From the NCBI GenBank assembly GCA_949126835.1, contig OX421506.1:23769301-23833300 (forward strand): 64,000 nucleotides of DNA, given 5' to 3'. A program made the position numbers and the translations under genes. Shown in pieces: positions 46,906 to 57,749 of this stretch (within the stretch, counting starts at the first letter, position 1; every line of letters begins with the position of its first letter). Source of the stretch: Anisus vortex. Taxonomy: Eukaryota; Mollusca; Gastropoda; Planorbidae. Under the pieces are notes generated by a model that was given only the letters and a program-made list of their open reading frames with translations, ran no database searches and was not told the origin of the DNA.

Positions 46906-47744
46906 AGAGGAGTGTTCCTTCATTTATTCATAATTAAAAGTGTTGCTGAATCTGTCGAAGTTAGGCAGTGGAAGAAAAAGGTAAAGATTATTCTCATGAA
47001 AAATAAAGCAGACATACGATCCTAACAAACTGATTATTGTTAGATGGGAAGATAAAAATACCCCATCAGCACCTATGCAAACTTTTGCGCCCAGGGTAGC
47101 CGCCAGCTCCGCTCCCTCCATCTAGTTACTCAACATGGACTATCTTTGCTAGATCAAAAAGCAATTTTCAACTACGTATGGAATGGTGGTTTCTGCAAAC
47201 GATTGTAAGAAATCAAACGTAAATCAAATATAATAATCTACCGGTGAGTCATTGAAATGTACATATTTTTGTTTACATTAAACTCGAGAATGTCGACATA
47301 GGTAGGCTGACAAATCTAGGTAATGGGCTCAGGTGGTCCAAAAATATTTCGAAACTATCAGTCACAATCAGAGGTGGTACACAATTATCACCTCAATCTA
47401 AATTGTATTTAAACTAAATTTCTTTGTGTCAGACGAATTTGTAATTTAAAAAAAAAAGTTTATATTTAAAATTTTAAATTGTATCTTATGTAATTTTTTT
47501 TTTATAGAAAATGGCAAATGTCCATTTTTTTCAGACATTGGCAAATGATTGTATGGCCAGGACAATGACATGTCGTTTTTACTATGTCCGGATTGTGTGG
47601 TCAGGAAAATGACATGTCGTCTTTACTAGTGTAAGGTAACATTCTAAGTGAGGTTGACCATGCCAAAAATCAAAGTTGTGTTAATTTTTAATAATCTAGA
47701 TTTGAAACAAGGACACTAGGCAGCCAAACCATTTGCATCTAGAC

Positions 47745-47948
47745 CAGGGGTCGAGAACGTACGGCACGCGTGCCAAACTTGGCACGCTGAGGGATTTTCA
47801 ATGTCACGCGGAAGAGACCTTAAGTCTATTCCAGTCTCTTCTACAAGAAATTTAGTGCTACAGCAGGATGTCATTTAGGCTTTTGGCACGATGAATAAAT
47901 TAGAAATCATACTTTGACACACTATTATCAAAGGGTTGCCGACCCCTG
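47745..47948. mobile_element. 204-bp hAT MITE (CAGGGGTCGG family), compact copy
   Basis: CAGGGGTCGAGAACGTACGG to GGGTTGCCGACCCCTG, with target duplication ATCTAGAC (47737-47744) and GTCTAGAC (47949-47956), 7/8. The subterminal palindrome GCGTGCCAAACTTGGCACGC is well preserved. It is the minimal form of a family whose other members here reach 4.3 kb. Confidence 0.95.
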
Positions 47949-48114
47949 GTCTAGACCACCGAGCCCGATTTAGAGATCTAACAGTAGAGCTCCGATTCCG
48001 AATGTGGAGATACTCTGCTCAAATCCAGATAAACTCCGGTTTTCGTTATTACCAAAGACTTGACGATATCCCAAAATCAACCCAGCTCTGGTATCAGAAA
48101 TTGAAATGGGGGGG

Positions 48115-48195
48115 GGGAGGTAAGGCTGCTGGGCATTGTGGTGGCCACGTAATGCCCTAACCACGGACGTTTATGGACGCTGCTTAAAAAAACAA
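48115..48195 (+). mobile_element. Diverged SINE family A fragment
   Basis: AAGGCTGCTGGGCATTGTGG, GGCCACGTAATGCC and GGACGCTGCTT follow the SINE body order. Confidence 0.65.
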
Positions 48196-48330
48196 CATGA
48201 ACCAATATATATATATATATATAAAGCTCTGTGTGTTTTTTACCAATAAAATTGATTTAGCCTATTGAAAGACACGTGAGCTTATAGCTTCATATTTTCG
48301 CTTTGCAATTTTACTTAGCATAAATAATAT

Positions 48331-48398
48331 ATGTCCTTGCCAACTGTGAGGATAACGTATCGGACTACCATGCGGTAGACCCGGGTTCGATTCTCCCG
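48331..48398 (+). mobile_element. tRNA-like SINE head, diverged copy of 35448
   Basis: CCTTGCCAACTGTGAGGATA then ACCATGCGGTAGACCCGGGTTCGATTCTCCC. Confidence 0.6.
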
Positions 48399-48426
48399 TT
48401 TTTTATGTCAATTAATACTACTTTAA

Positions 48427-48498
48427 CTCTTTCTATACGTTTAGCCATACTGTATGCCGTAACGTTATGGCTCGGCTTGATTTTACGTATGGAAAGAG
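48427..48498. mobile_element. 72-bp TTAA-flanked micro-MITE, second type
   Basis: TTAA at 48423-48426 and 48499-48502. Inverted ends CTCTTTCTATACGT and ACGTATGGAAAGAG. Centre ATGCCGTAACGTTATGGC. Different in sequence from the 73-bp elements but alike in size and target. Confidence 0.7.
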
Positions 48499-48685
48499 TT
48501 AAAAAAAATTATTCCTAAATGTCTTCAGTATTAAATATCCATTATTAGATTTATAGCTTTCTGTTCATTGTGGTTTATAAAATTTGTATCTGTAGCTTAT
48601 ACGGGTCTGTTTTATATTCTCCCGGGCAAGGACATTTAGCTTGTGCGGTATAAAAAAAGAAAAGAGGGTGTGGTTCGTTCCTTAA

Positions 48686-48758
48686 CCCTTCCAGTACCAA
48701 CCTACATCTATCTATGCTGCCTTCAGTTCCGCTATATACGCGCCCGGGACTGTAAGGG
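48686..48758 (-). mobile_element. 73-bp TTAA-flanked micro-MITE, second copy
   Basis: Reverse complement of 4044-4116 with few changes, flanked by TTAA at 48682-48685 and 48759-48762. Confidence 0.75.
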
Positions 48759-48867
48759 TTAACTTTACTGTGTCCGCTCTTTCTTGTAATGGAAACTCTT
48801 AGTTGTTTCTTTCAATTGATGACCTAACGAGACTTTAGCGAGCAGAGAAACACTAGCCGTGAGACGG

Positions 48868-49065
48868 TGAGGCCGGTTATCCCTGCGGTTAGTTCACCGG
48901 ACTGTCGAGAAAACGGCCCGAAAAATACGTAAAGTATTTACGATGGTCTTGGTTCTAGCCCTGCCACCGACCAATATCTGGCGCCCTGAAGGGAACTTTG
49001 GTCCGAGGGGGCGTAGGCTAATAATCTTTCTATCTCGAAGGAATAATAATAATATTATATGTAAA
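48868..49065 (+). mobile_element. SINE family B, plus strand
   Basis: GGCCGGTTATCCCTGCGGTT then AGTTCACCGGACTGTCGA, TGGTCTTGGTTCTAGCCCTG, CGACCAATATCTGGCGCCCT, with the 3' AATAATCTTTCTATCTCGAA. Confidence 0.75.
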
Positions 49066-49279
49066 CTTATAAGCAATGGACCCTCAACGATATATTTTTG
49101 TTTTAAACCGAAAATGCCTCGATAATATTAACAAAACAAAAAAAACATTTAAAATATTAGAAATATGCCTTATTTACGTTCCTTATTCTAGATATGAGAA
49201 TAACCTAGGCCTACTAGATTCTAGATATAAGAGTAATAAGTCCTTAGCCCCAAAACTCGCACAGGACGGCAACGCTTGT

Positions 49280-49580
49280 TCCAAAGGAGTTGTCTTAATT
49301 TAGTTTCGTATTTTTTTTTAAAGTATGACTACACAAAGGACACCAAAGGAGTTGTCTTAAGTTAGTTTCGTTTTTTTTTTAAGCCTACAGAAAGGACACA
49401 ATTGAAGGTAACAGTTGTCTTAATTTGGTTTCGTAATTTTTTTTTAAAGTAAGACTACAGAAAGAACACTAAAGGAATTGTCTTAATTTAGTTTCGTAAT
49501 AAATTTAAAGTAAGACTACAGAAAGGACACCAAATGAGTTGTCTTAATTTAGTTAGGTAATTTTTTTAAAAGTTAGACAA
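49280..49580. repeat. Tandem repeat, about 62-bp unit
   Basis: Five copies of GAGTTGTCTTAATTTAGTTT then CGTAATTTTTTTTTAAAGTAAGACTACAGAAAGGACACCAAAG, at 61-64 bp spacing from 49289. Confidence 0.93.
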
Positions 49581-49997
49581 CATAGAGAACACTAATATAA
49601 TCGATTTAAATTGAATATAGGCTAGGGATCAGGGGCAAGTAACTCAACATCTCAGCTTATTTCAAAGATAACTTCCGTTTTCGTTTTTCTTAAATTTATT
49701 TGATTTAATCAAAAGTCTGACCTACATCAGAAGACGTCCGGCCGGCTCAGGCATGTAAACAGTAAACACGACCAGGGTCTGGACATAAAACACACAAAAT
49801 TGCCCTGACCTTCGTTAAAACTTACTAGGGGAGCAAGGAATGTGTTTGGCGCCTAACGGTAGCCATTGCTGGTTGGACTTGAGAGAACAAAGCAGAGAAT
49901 ATCAAAACAAAACAACAACACTAGGGAGGGGAGACAAATCCGAGAATTGAGTTTGTTTTCTTTTGCATTATCTCCCTTACCGCTGTATGGCAAATCA

Positions 49998-50036
49998 AAA
50001 GGGGGGGGCGGGGGGGGGGGGGGCGGGGGGGGGGGA
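49998..50036. repeat. G-rich homopolymer cluster
   Basis: GGGGGGG runs broken by single C. Another G run lies at 50090-50106. These produce the poly-Gly and poly-Pro frames. Confidence 0.93.
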
Positions 50037-50689
50037 AATAACATAGCATGGGGTGTTAAAGGGTAGTAAAAAATAAAACACGACGAGCTGGAGGGGGGGG
50101 GGGGGAGAGTTGTGATGGAGCGTTATCGGGCACCCTACTACTGCATATCGAATGTGTCCATTGTTAGTGAGCTCAACTTCATGTCGATAGACAAGCGATG
50201 CCAAAGAAAATAAAGAATTGAAGTAAAGAAATTAATTCTCTTGTTTTACCGACATCAAACAGCTATTTGGTTGCTTGTGGAGCGCAAACTGGCGACCTCC
50301 AGGTGTCTGGATAAGGACCACGACGATGAGCAGCGTGCGGCATATACACACACACACACACGGTGTTTTAGTAAAAAAAACACACCAAAAGCACGGCTTA
50401 TACCTGGATGAATGTTACAATTTTGATTTTAGATATCTCATCGTGTTCGTCCACTTCTTAGATGCGTGTTGGGATGGGCGCGGTGGGGGGGGGGGGGTGA
50501 GGGAGTGTTTGGGGAAGGGAGGGGGGAGGCCGTTCACAAAATGTCATTTCCGTCTGTGCTGTTGGTGGACTGCCTGGAGTCTGATAACAATTTGTAGTGG
50601 GTTTTTATTTGTCATTCTATGGGCCACACAACTCTCTCTCTATATATATATATATAATATATATATAAAGTTGGATGTTTTTGTCTACT

Positions 50690-50965
50690 TATCTTATCTT
50701 ATACATTACAGACGTTCCTTCTATAAAAAAGATTATTGCGTCCTACGCTCATCCGTGGTCCGAGTCTAGTCTTGCATCATTATTAATGTTTTAAATGATG
50801 TTAAGTTACTGGTTTTCCTGGTTTGTTCAGGCAACCCATTCCATGCCGAATGTCACTCGGGAAGCAAGAGTACTTATATGCATTTGTTCTCGCATAATGG
50901 ATAAGGAAAATATTATTGTCTTTATGTTTATCTGAGCTTTCCAACAGGTTGTTATTGGGTCTATG
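50690..50965 (-). mobile_element. LINE 3' end (TAAGA-ended family), minus strand
   Basis: The minus strand encodes NNLLESSDKHKDNNIF-like sequence and a FPS...NGLP-like end, then the ATGCAAGACTAGACTCGGAC tail to the ATAAGATAAG repeat at 50690. It faces the plus-strand tail at 51130. Confidence 0.92.
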
Positions 50966-51040
50966 TCGATGCCAATCGGACAATATCAAGACACGTGACT
51001 TCATCGCTACTTTAACTATCGCAATTATATTATTTCCCCC

Positions 51041-51115
51041 AACACGTGTAGACCACTCCGTGGTATAGTAGTTAGAATCCCCGCCTGGCACCCGGATGGC
51101 CTTGGTTTAATTGTC
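51041..51115 (+). mobile_element. tRNA-Asp/Glu-like SINE head
   Basis: CCGTGGTATAGTAGTTAGAA then TCCCCGCCTGGCACCCGGAT and CTTGGTTTAATTG keep the A-box and anticodon-arm layout of an aspartate-type tRNA. The B box is decayed (TTTAATTG for TTCGATTC), so it is not a functional tRNA. Confidence 0.6.
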
Positions 51116-51129
51116 TTTAGATTTTGTTT

Positions 51130-51300
51130 TCATGGCACGGAATGGGTTACCTGAACAAACCAGGAAAACCAGTAACTTAACATCATTTAAAACATTAATA
51201 AAAATGCAAGACTAGACTCGGACCACGGATGAGTGTAGGACGCAATAATGTTCTTTATAGAAGGAGCGTATGTAGGCTAATGTATAAGATTAGATTAGTG
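51130..51300 (+). mobile_element. LINE 3' tail (TAAGA-ended family)
   Basis: GGAATGGGTTACCTGAACAA through ATGCAAGACTAGACTCGGAC to GAAGGAGCGTATGTAGG and ATAAGATTAGATT. Confidence 0.92.
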
Positions 51301-52110
51301 AATATTATCAACTAAATAAAGTAACACCAATAAAACTAGAAATACTAGAGTACAGAAGGCCAAAGCGAAAAGTCTTAATAGATCTAATACATAAAATCTT
51401 AAATTCTCACTTAGAGATACTACACAACAACAGCTTATTACAACATTGTGATCGTCATAAGGATTAAATAACTTTTCTTATTCCATATGAACGAACAAAC
51501 ACTTTTTAAGTTCTTTTTCTTCCTGAGTAACATCATGATTGCCCAAACAAAGAAGGCAACCAACACATTAACAAAGATATAAAACCCTATTAAACAATGC
51601 AAGTAAGGACCCAAAACCTGATAAGCGAAGAACGAGAAAAATCTTTAGTATAGAGAAAAATCTTTAGTATAGAGAAAAATCTTTAGTATAGAGAAAAATC
51701 TTTAGTATAGAGAAAAATCTTTAGTATAGAGAAAAATCTTTAGTATAGAGAAAAATCTTTAGTATAGAGAAAAATCTTTAGTATAGAGAAAAATCTTTAG
51801 TATAGAGAAAAATCTTTAGTATAGAGAAAAATCTTTAGTATAGACAAAAATCTTTAGTATAGAGAAAAATCTTTAGTATAGAGAAAAATCTTTAGTATAG
51901 AGAAAAATCTTTAGTATAGAGAAAAATCTTTAGTATAGAGAAAAATCTTTAGTATAGAGAAAAATCTTTAGTATAGAGAAAAATCTTTAGTATAGACAAA
52001 AATCTTTAGTATAGAGAAAAATCTTTAGTATAGAGAAAAATCTTTAGTATAGAGAAAAATCTTTAGTATATAGTATAGAAGGAGTATCTATAACATATAA
52101 GATAAGATAA
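51301..52110 (+). pseudogene. LINE C-terminus and 3' tail, split by an internal satellite
   Basis: The translation of 51300-51600 gives YYQLNKVTPIKLEILEYRRP, IHKILNSHLEILHNNSLLQH and, degraded, the FLIPYERTNTF block, matching 20770-20960. The tail ATGCAAG...CCTGATAAGCGAAGAACGAG is followed by the 19-bp array. The LINE's own AGAAGGAGTATCTATAACAT then ATAAGATAAGATA resumes at 52075-52107. Confidence 0.85.
51629..52071. repeat. 19-bp satellite inside a LINE 3' tail
   Basis: About 23 almost identical copies of AGAGAAAAATCTTTAGTAT. The only recurrent variant (AGACAAAAATC) appears twice, about 171 bp apart, suggesting a nine-unit secondary duplication. The unit resembles the LINE's own AATCTTCTTTATAGAAGG. 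Confidence 0.96.
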
Positions 52111-52118
52111 CAAGAAAA

Positions 52119-52399
52119 CCGTAAAAACGAAGTATTTATTATACTCCCTTTATTTGCAAACTAAGTTTACCATCATGTAATTAAATAATTGATTGACTAC
52201 TGCAAATGAAACGTACAGAAAAATATCTGTGTCGCAAATCTCAAAAATATCTCCTTACTCCGTATGAATTGTTCTAAAAATAATCTTAGCGCATAATTTT
52301 TTTTTTCTAGCTTTGCGCCGAAAAACTATAAAAAGTTGCACAGGCATTTTTAACGCGAAATCAAAATATTTCGTATACTTTCCTTTTAAGAAATGAATT
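52119..52399 (+). repeat. About 280-bp dispersed direct repeat, copy 1
   Basis: From ACGAAGTATTTATTATACTC to TTTTAAGAAATG; about 95% identical to 54278-54557 by eye. Non-coding. Confidence 0.93.
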
Positions 52400-52432
52400 C
52401 AACTTATATAATTACCGTGAGTTTGTTTGTTT

Positions 52433-52436
<4 letters not shown>

Positions 52437-52478
<42 letters not shown>
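52437..52478. repeat. TA microsatellite
   Basis: About 40 bp of TA after GTTTGTTTGTTT. A similar run is at 53950-53980. Confidence 0.95.
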
Positions 52479-52481
<3 letters not shown>

Positions 52482-53394
52482 TGTTCGCTATAGGCACGTA
52501 AGCCGTTTGACTAATCGGGACAAAAATTAAATGTATAAATCGGAAACGTACTCCAAAAGATAATTTTATTTCATGACTTATAATCATGAATGTGTTAATT
52601 TAAAACATTCAAAATGTTAGATCCAGCCATGCAAATTAAATATAACCGTACATAGCAAATGGCCATTTCCGTTCATTACTATGTTCAACGCGACATACTA
52701 TGTTGAACGCGAGGGTCTTATCGGGTTTTCCCAATTCTGCTGCTATTTTTTTTAATGTGGCGAGACTTTTTTAAAAAGTTACGCACCGCAATTTGGCTTG
52801 GAGAGTTGAATGGTGTACTTTTTAAAAATACTAGCGAATGACGTAATGACTATCAAATCATTTCTTTTTTCATTATAGATGTTTGCATTATCCTTTTAAG
52901 TAAAAGTAACCAAATGTTTGAATTATTTAATGGATTCACGTCGCTATTGAGAATATCCTTTAATAGGCGACGTTCTACACTCTATACATTAAATGATACG
53001 AATTATAAAGTACAAGTAATAAATTATTACTTTTAAATACAATTTTTATGCCTGTGCTAGGGTCAGGGCAACTGGACACAATAATATAGAAGAACAAAAG
53101 CTAAATACCGAAAGAAACATTCTGAATACCGTTTTATTGATACTATAAGCAAGAACAAAAATTAAATACCGAAAAAAATCGTTCTCACTTTATTTTTTAT
53201 TGTATTGAAATATTATTTTCAACGTAGACTATAAGTTTTTTATTATTTACCTTTTTATTGTTTAGTATTTGTGTTGTTCTTTTTCCTTTTAGATAGTATA
53301 TTGTACTTAATTTAATATTATTAATAACAAGTCAACACAACTGTTCGCTACCAGAAAGCTTGACAGCAACAATTCTTAAGCATATGCTAGGGTC

Positions 53395-53885
53395 AGGGCG
53401 ACCAAATTAAAAAGTCTCTTAGAAAACCCGGACGAGTCTTTCGGCTCTTGTGTCCAGGGCGTAACGTTTAGGATTGAGTGATCTCGTCCGGGCTCCAGCC
53501 ACCCCACGACACGCCGAAGGCGTGGCGGGGCGTGTAACAGGGAAGGTTCCCGCAGGCCGGCGACCGTTCACTGCGGTTCCCCTAAGGATCATTATTGTGA
53601 TGGCTTGCCCGTATACCTGCACTGTCACTCGGTAGCGCAAATCCTATACTATAATTACAGGCATCCAGGTACCGGGTGGTTCTCGAGACGGGAATGCAAC
53701 GTCCATTGCTTCCTCCCCACCGAGGCCCCGTGTCTTCTCGGCAGTGCAATGGATCTCGGACCCGCTGCGGGGGCTGTCCCCCACGCGTTCGCCCGCCGGT
53801 GAATTCTTAATGGGAATGTATCGGCGGTTTACACACTACGCCAGTCTTTGAGGCCCACGGGTACAGTAGTGGGACAGGGCGACCA
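53395..53885 (+). repeat. GC-rich dispersed repeat, best copy
   Basis: Longest well-preserved member, about 490 bp. AACCCGGACGAGTCTTTCGG, CCAGCCACCCCACGACACGC, CGTGTAACAGGGAAGG, ATGGCTTGCCCGTATACCTG, GGGGCTGTCCCCCACGCGTT. It contrasts strongly with its AT-rich surroundings. No consistent reading frame across copies. Confidence 0.9.
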
Positions 53886-53945
53886 GAAACAAGTAAAAAG
53901 AACAAAAACTAAATACCGAAAAGAAACGTTCTAATTCCAGTTTTT

Positions 53946-53984
<39 letters not shown>

Positions 53985-54079
53985 GTATATTTTATTGCAT
54001 ATTTTTTCTTTCTCTCTTAACAAAATACATTGTAATCAATCTTTTCTCGTCATTTTGACGGGCATAACCACTAGTATTG

Positions 54080-54275
54080 TCATAAGTGTAGTATTATTAA
54101 GTCGTTTTAATTGAAAATTTGATGGGATGTATTGTTAGGCGCCACAAGTCTGCTGTCCAAATTTCAGCTCGATCGGACCACAGGAAGTGGTTGAAAAATC
54201 GAAGCCAATTTTTGCACCATTGCAGACAGACAGAAAGACAGGCAGAAAATGCAACTTAAAATAAAGGGAGTAACA
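54080..54275 (+). repeat. Dispersed direct repeat, copy 1 (GCTCGATCGGACCAC block)
   Basis: GTAGTATTATTAAGTCGTTT to ATGCAACTTAAAATAAAGG, repeated at 54563-54745. Includes TTTCAGCTCGATCGGACCAC and GACAGACAGA. Confidence 0.92.
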
Positions 54276-54277
54276 AG

Positions 54278-54557
54278 AAAACCATAAAAACGAAGTTTTC
54301 ATTATACTCCCTTTATTTGCAAACTAATCTTACCATCATGTAATTAAATAATTGATTGACTACTGGAAATGAAACGTACAGAAAAATATCTGTGTCGCAA
54401 ATCTCAAAAATATCTCCTTACTCAGTATGAATTGTTCTAAAAATAATCTTGGCGCATATTTTTTTTTTCTAGCTTTGCGCCGAAAAACTATAAAAAGTTG
54501 CACAGGCAATTTTAACGCGAAATCAAACTATTTCTTATACGTTCCCTTTAAGAAATG
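54278..54557 (+). repeat. About 280-bp dispersed direct repeat, copy 2
   Basis: Match to 52119-52399. It sits between the two GCTCGATCGGACCAC blocks, so the composite is a partial tandem duplication of a larger element. Confidence 0.93.
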
Positions 54558-54562
54558 TATAT

Positions 54563-54745
54563 TGTCATAAGTGTAGTATTATTAAGTAGTTTTAACTGAA
54601 AATTTGATAGGATGTATTGTTAGGCGCCCCAAATCTTCTGTCCAAATTTCAGCTCGATCGGACCACGGGAAGTGGTCGAAAAATCGAAGCCAATTTTTGC
54701 ACCCAGACAGACAGACAGAAAATGCAACTTAAAATAAAGGTAGTA
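54563..54745 (+). repeat. Dispersed direct repeat, copy 2 (GCTCGATCGGACCAC block)
   Basis: Match to 54080-54275, with GGCGCCCCAAATCTTCTGTC in place of GGCGCCACAAGTCTGCTGTC. Confidence 0.92.
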
Positions 54746-55544
54746 AAAAGATAGATAGAAATATGTTTTAAAAAAAGACACAGAAAAACATCACACATAG
54801 GATTATGTAGATAATAAATATGTCATAAAAATTGCTTGATGATTAATATATAGATAGATAGATAGATATTTAGTGTGATAGATAACCTTAGAGGAATAGA
54901 TTCTAGATGGGCAGATAATAGATAGATAATGACATATTGTCATTGCACAACGTGAGTAAAAAAACAAACAAAATGTTTACTAATTACAGAAAATGTATAA
55001 GTTGGCATCACGTCATTGGTGTATTAACACGATAGCAACAGTTGACAACTAACTGCTAAAACACACCCCACGATAGTTTTCGGTTGCTTCAATGGTGTTG
55101 GTAAGTAACGCTATCCACACACGGACAGTAAAGAAAACAACAAGATAATCTAGAATTTAGAGATTAAAGCGATGAGGGGGAGGGGTCAGTAAGTAGGGAA
55201 AGAGAGGTTGGGGGGAGGAGGTAATCTGCGAGCTGTCTTGACTAAGTTTTAAAGACAGAGCCGGAGCAGGGCTGAATGACCTTAATGTGTCAAAAGTGTG
55301 TGTGGGGGATGCGTGGGTGGGAAAGAAGCACTAACGAAATAACCCCCTATTAGACTTTAGACTCAGTGAAACATGGGCTCGGTCTGTATAAACATAGTTT
55401 GTGATAATAATTATGCCTAATTATTTCTTACGCTTCCATTCGCTATACGGGGAATGGACGGTGGGGTGGTGCTGGGGGCCAGAACAGACACCACAGTAGC
55501 GGGCTATGCTTACTGTTAGAATCGGTACAATGGCTATCGTACCG

Positions 55545-55590
55545 AATGTCGTTGGTTCGAATCCTGGTGAAGGCCAGGATTTGTTCAACA
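55545..55590 (+). mobile_element. SINE head fragment
   Basis: GTTGGTTCGAATCCTGGTGA then AGGCCAGGATTTGTTC corresponds to the B box and following bases of SINE family A; the body is missing. Confidence 0.55.
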
Positions 55591-55733
55591 GATCAACAGA
55601 TTGATTGATAATTAAATACTGATAGACCAATAGAGAGACCAAAAGACAGAGATATAGAACAAGAGAGAGATTGTTACGCTAAAAATAGATAAACCCCTAG
55701 ACATATAGATAATAAGGTGGACAGATACTAAGG

Positions 55734-57280
55734 CAGGGGTCGGCAACCTTTTGCTGATGGTGTGACAAACTAGGATTTCTAAAGCATTCAGCGTGCCAAC
55801 AGCCTAAAAGTCTATTATAGGCCTACTTGCTTTATTGTTTTTTTCATAAGACAATTAATTTAACACCACAGCAACACCAAGCCGAAAAGCAAAGGAAATC
55901 TATAGAAAAAATCGTTCAAAGCGTTTTAAAATTAATATTAAAAAAACGTGTTGTGATTATCATCCTTTTTATTTGCATCTATACCAAATACACAATTTTA
56001 TCACCACGTTTTCACATTTATGGTAACTATTTTGTAAACATTATCATTTGGCTGTCAAGATAAGGATCTAGCATCTTCTAATATTAATTATAATATTTGT
56101 TCTAAGTTTTTTTACATTCTTTTATTTTTTTTCAAAAAATGTTTATTCATGAAAAATTGCCAAAATTATTATTTTACACAGAGAAAACGGAACTAACTAG
56201 CATTGAGCGGATTTGATACTAAGTAATTGTACAAACTGGGTAGCCATTGTAATGTTTGAAAATTGCATATAATTTTTTAGTTACATAATATTGATATAAT
56301 TTTCAACTACTTTTTACAGTTTGGTCATTAAAAAGTTATAAGTTGTAAACCGTTAATTTTTTTTTCTGAAAGAAAAATGAAGAAACATTATATTTAATAT
56401 TAAAATTATTAACACAAATAAAACGATCTAATTACCTCCCTTTAAGTTTCTAAATTTCATTGAATGGTGATGCTAAACAAGTTATGTTTTGTAAAAAAAT
56501 AATAATATTACTGACTAATTATTATTTATTGATATAAATCCAGCATTATAGTTTTCATTACAAGATTTCAAGATTTAATTATTAGAGGTATAAAATTAAT
56601 TTACGTTAAACAGTTGTAAAAAAAAAATTCCTACATTAATTGCTTGTCCATTTAACCTTAAAGAGTTTATCTTTTAAACATTAATAATGACAGCAATAGC
56701 ATATTATAATAACTATTAAATAAGTATCTTATATTTATTAAATTAATAAAAACATTTTTTTAAATACTTCGGCTATGTTAATGTTTAATTATAGAAGATT
56801 AGCATAAAAACTCTTTTAAATATTATTAGTCTATATCAATTAATGAGCGCCTTATCTTGCATCTCTTTTTAAATTTATGATGGCTGATACATATTTAGTC
56901 ATTTCTGAGTAGTTAAGTGTAAGTGACCTCTTCGAATAACACAGGTTTTATGTGCAATAAATAATGTTCACAAGTGTAAGTTTAACCAAAATCTGAAAGT
57001 AGAGCGAATGCCGAGCAGTTGAGAATAGCAGATGATTTCCCTAACAGTTCAAATGCTGTTTGCCCCCGTCTTTGTAAATGAGTTCAACTCACTGAAATTT
57101 GTCGCTCTGTCATTCAGAAACTTCGGCATTAACAGTCAGTTTTCCTTATTTAGTATCGAAAATTATGTGTTTGTTTTTTTCATCAATAAAAAAAAAACAT
57201 TCTTGGAGGTCACTCACGTGCCATTGAAATTCGCTCTGCGTGCCAAGTTTGGCACGCGGGCCTTAGGTTGCCGATCCCTG
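55734..57280. mobile_element. 1.55-kb hAT-type element (CAGGGGTCGG family)
   Basis: CAGGGGTCGGCAACCTTTTG at the left and CCTTAGGTTGCCGATCCCTG at the right, with the GCGTGCCAAGTTTGGCACGC palindrome near the right end. Flanks share only ACTAA, so the target duplication is weak. The long AT-rich interior includes TTAACAGTCAGTTTTCCTTA, also seen in the 26210 and 31462 complexes. No intact transposase. Confidence 0.85.
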
Positions 57281-57749
57281 GACTAATAAATAGATAGATC
57301 ATCGCAAGGAAAAACAAATAGTTAGATAATTGAATGGATAGATATACTAATTGATAGACAGACCATGACATAGAACAACCAATATGTTGATATTTGCATA
57401 GATAGATAGTGTAATTGATAAATACATTAATAGATAAATAGACCAATAGTTAAGAAGCAGTCACTAATTTACTGATTCATTTGTAGACTCCTTGGAAGGC
57501 CAACGTTTCAACGCTGGAGGTAGAAGAGACGGCTTTTCTTAGTTTAATTTTATTAAAACCAGGGTTACGATCTCCATACTGTTGAAATCGCTTTCCAACA
57601 CTTTGTCCATAGACCACCACGCTTAATCTTAAAGTGTACTTTTGAAAATTAAACAAAATGAATAAAAAAAATTCTATTGGCAGGTAAAGGCACGAGACCC
57701 AACGGCTCATTCTCCCCTCCTCCCATTAAACACAAACATAAAAAAAATA

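Noticed and set aside
51629..52071. Regular spacing suggesting a CRISPR array
   Set aside because: Units are contiguous 19-mers with no unique spacers, and the genome is eukaryotic.
57477..57710. 77-codon minus-strand frame as a gene
   Set aside because: No recognisable motif, no splice context and low-complexity flanks.
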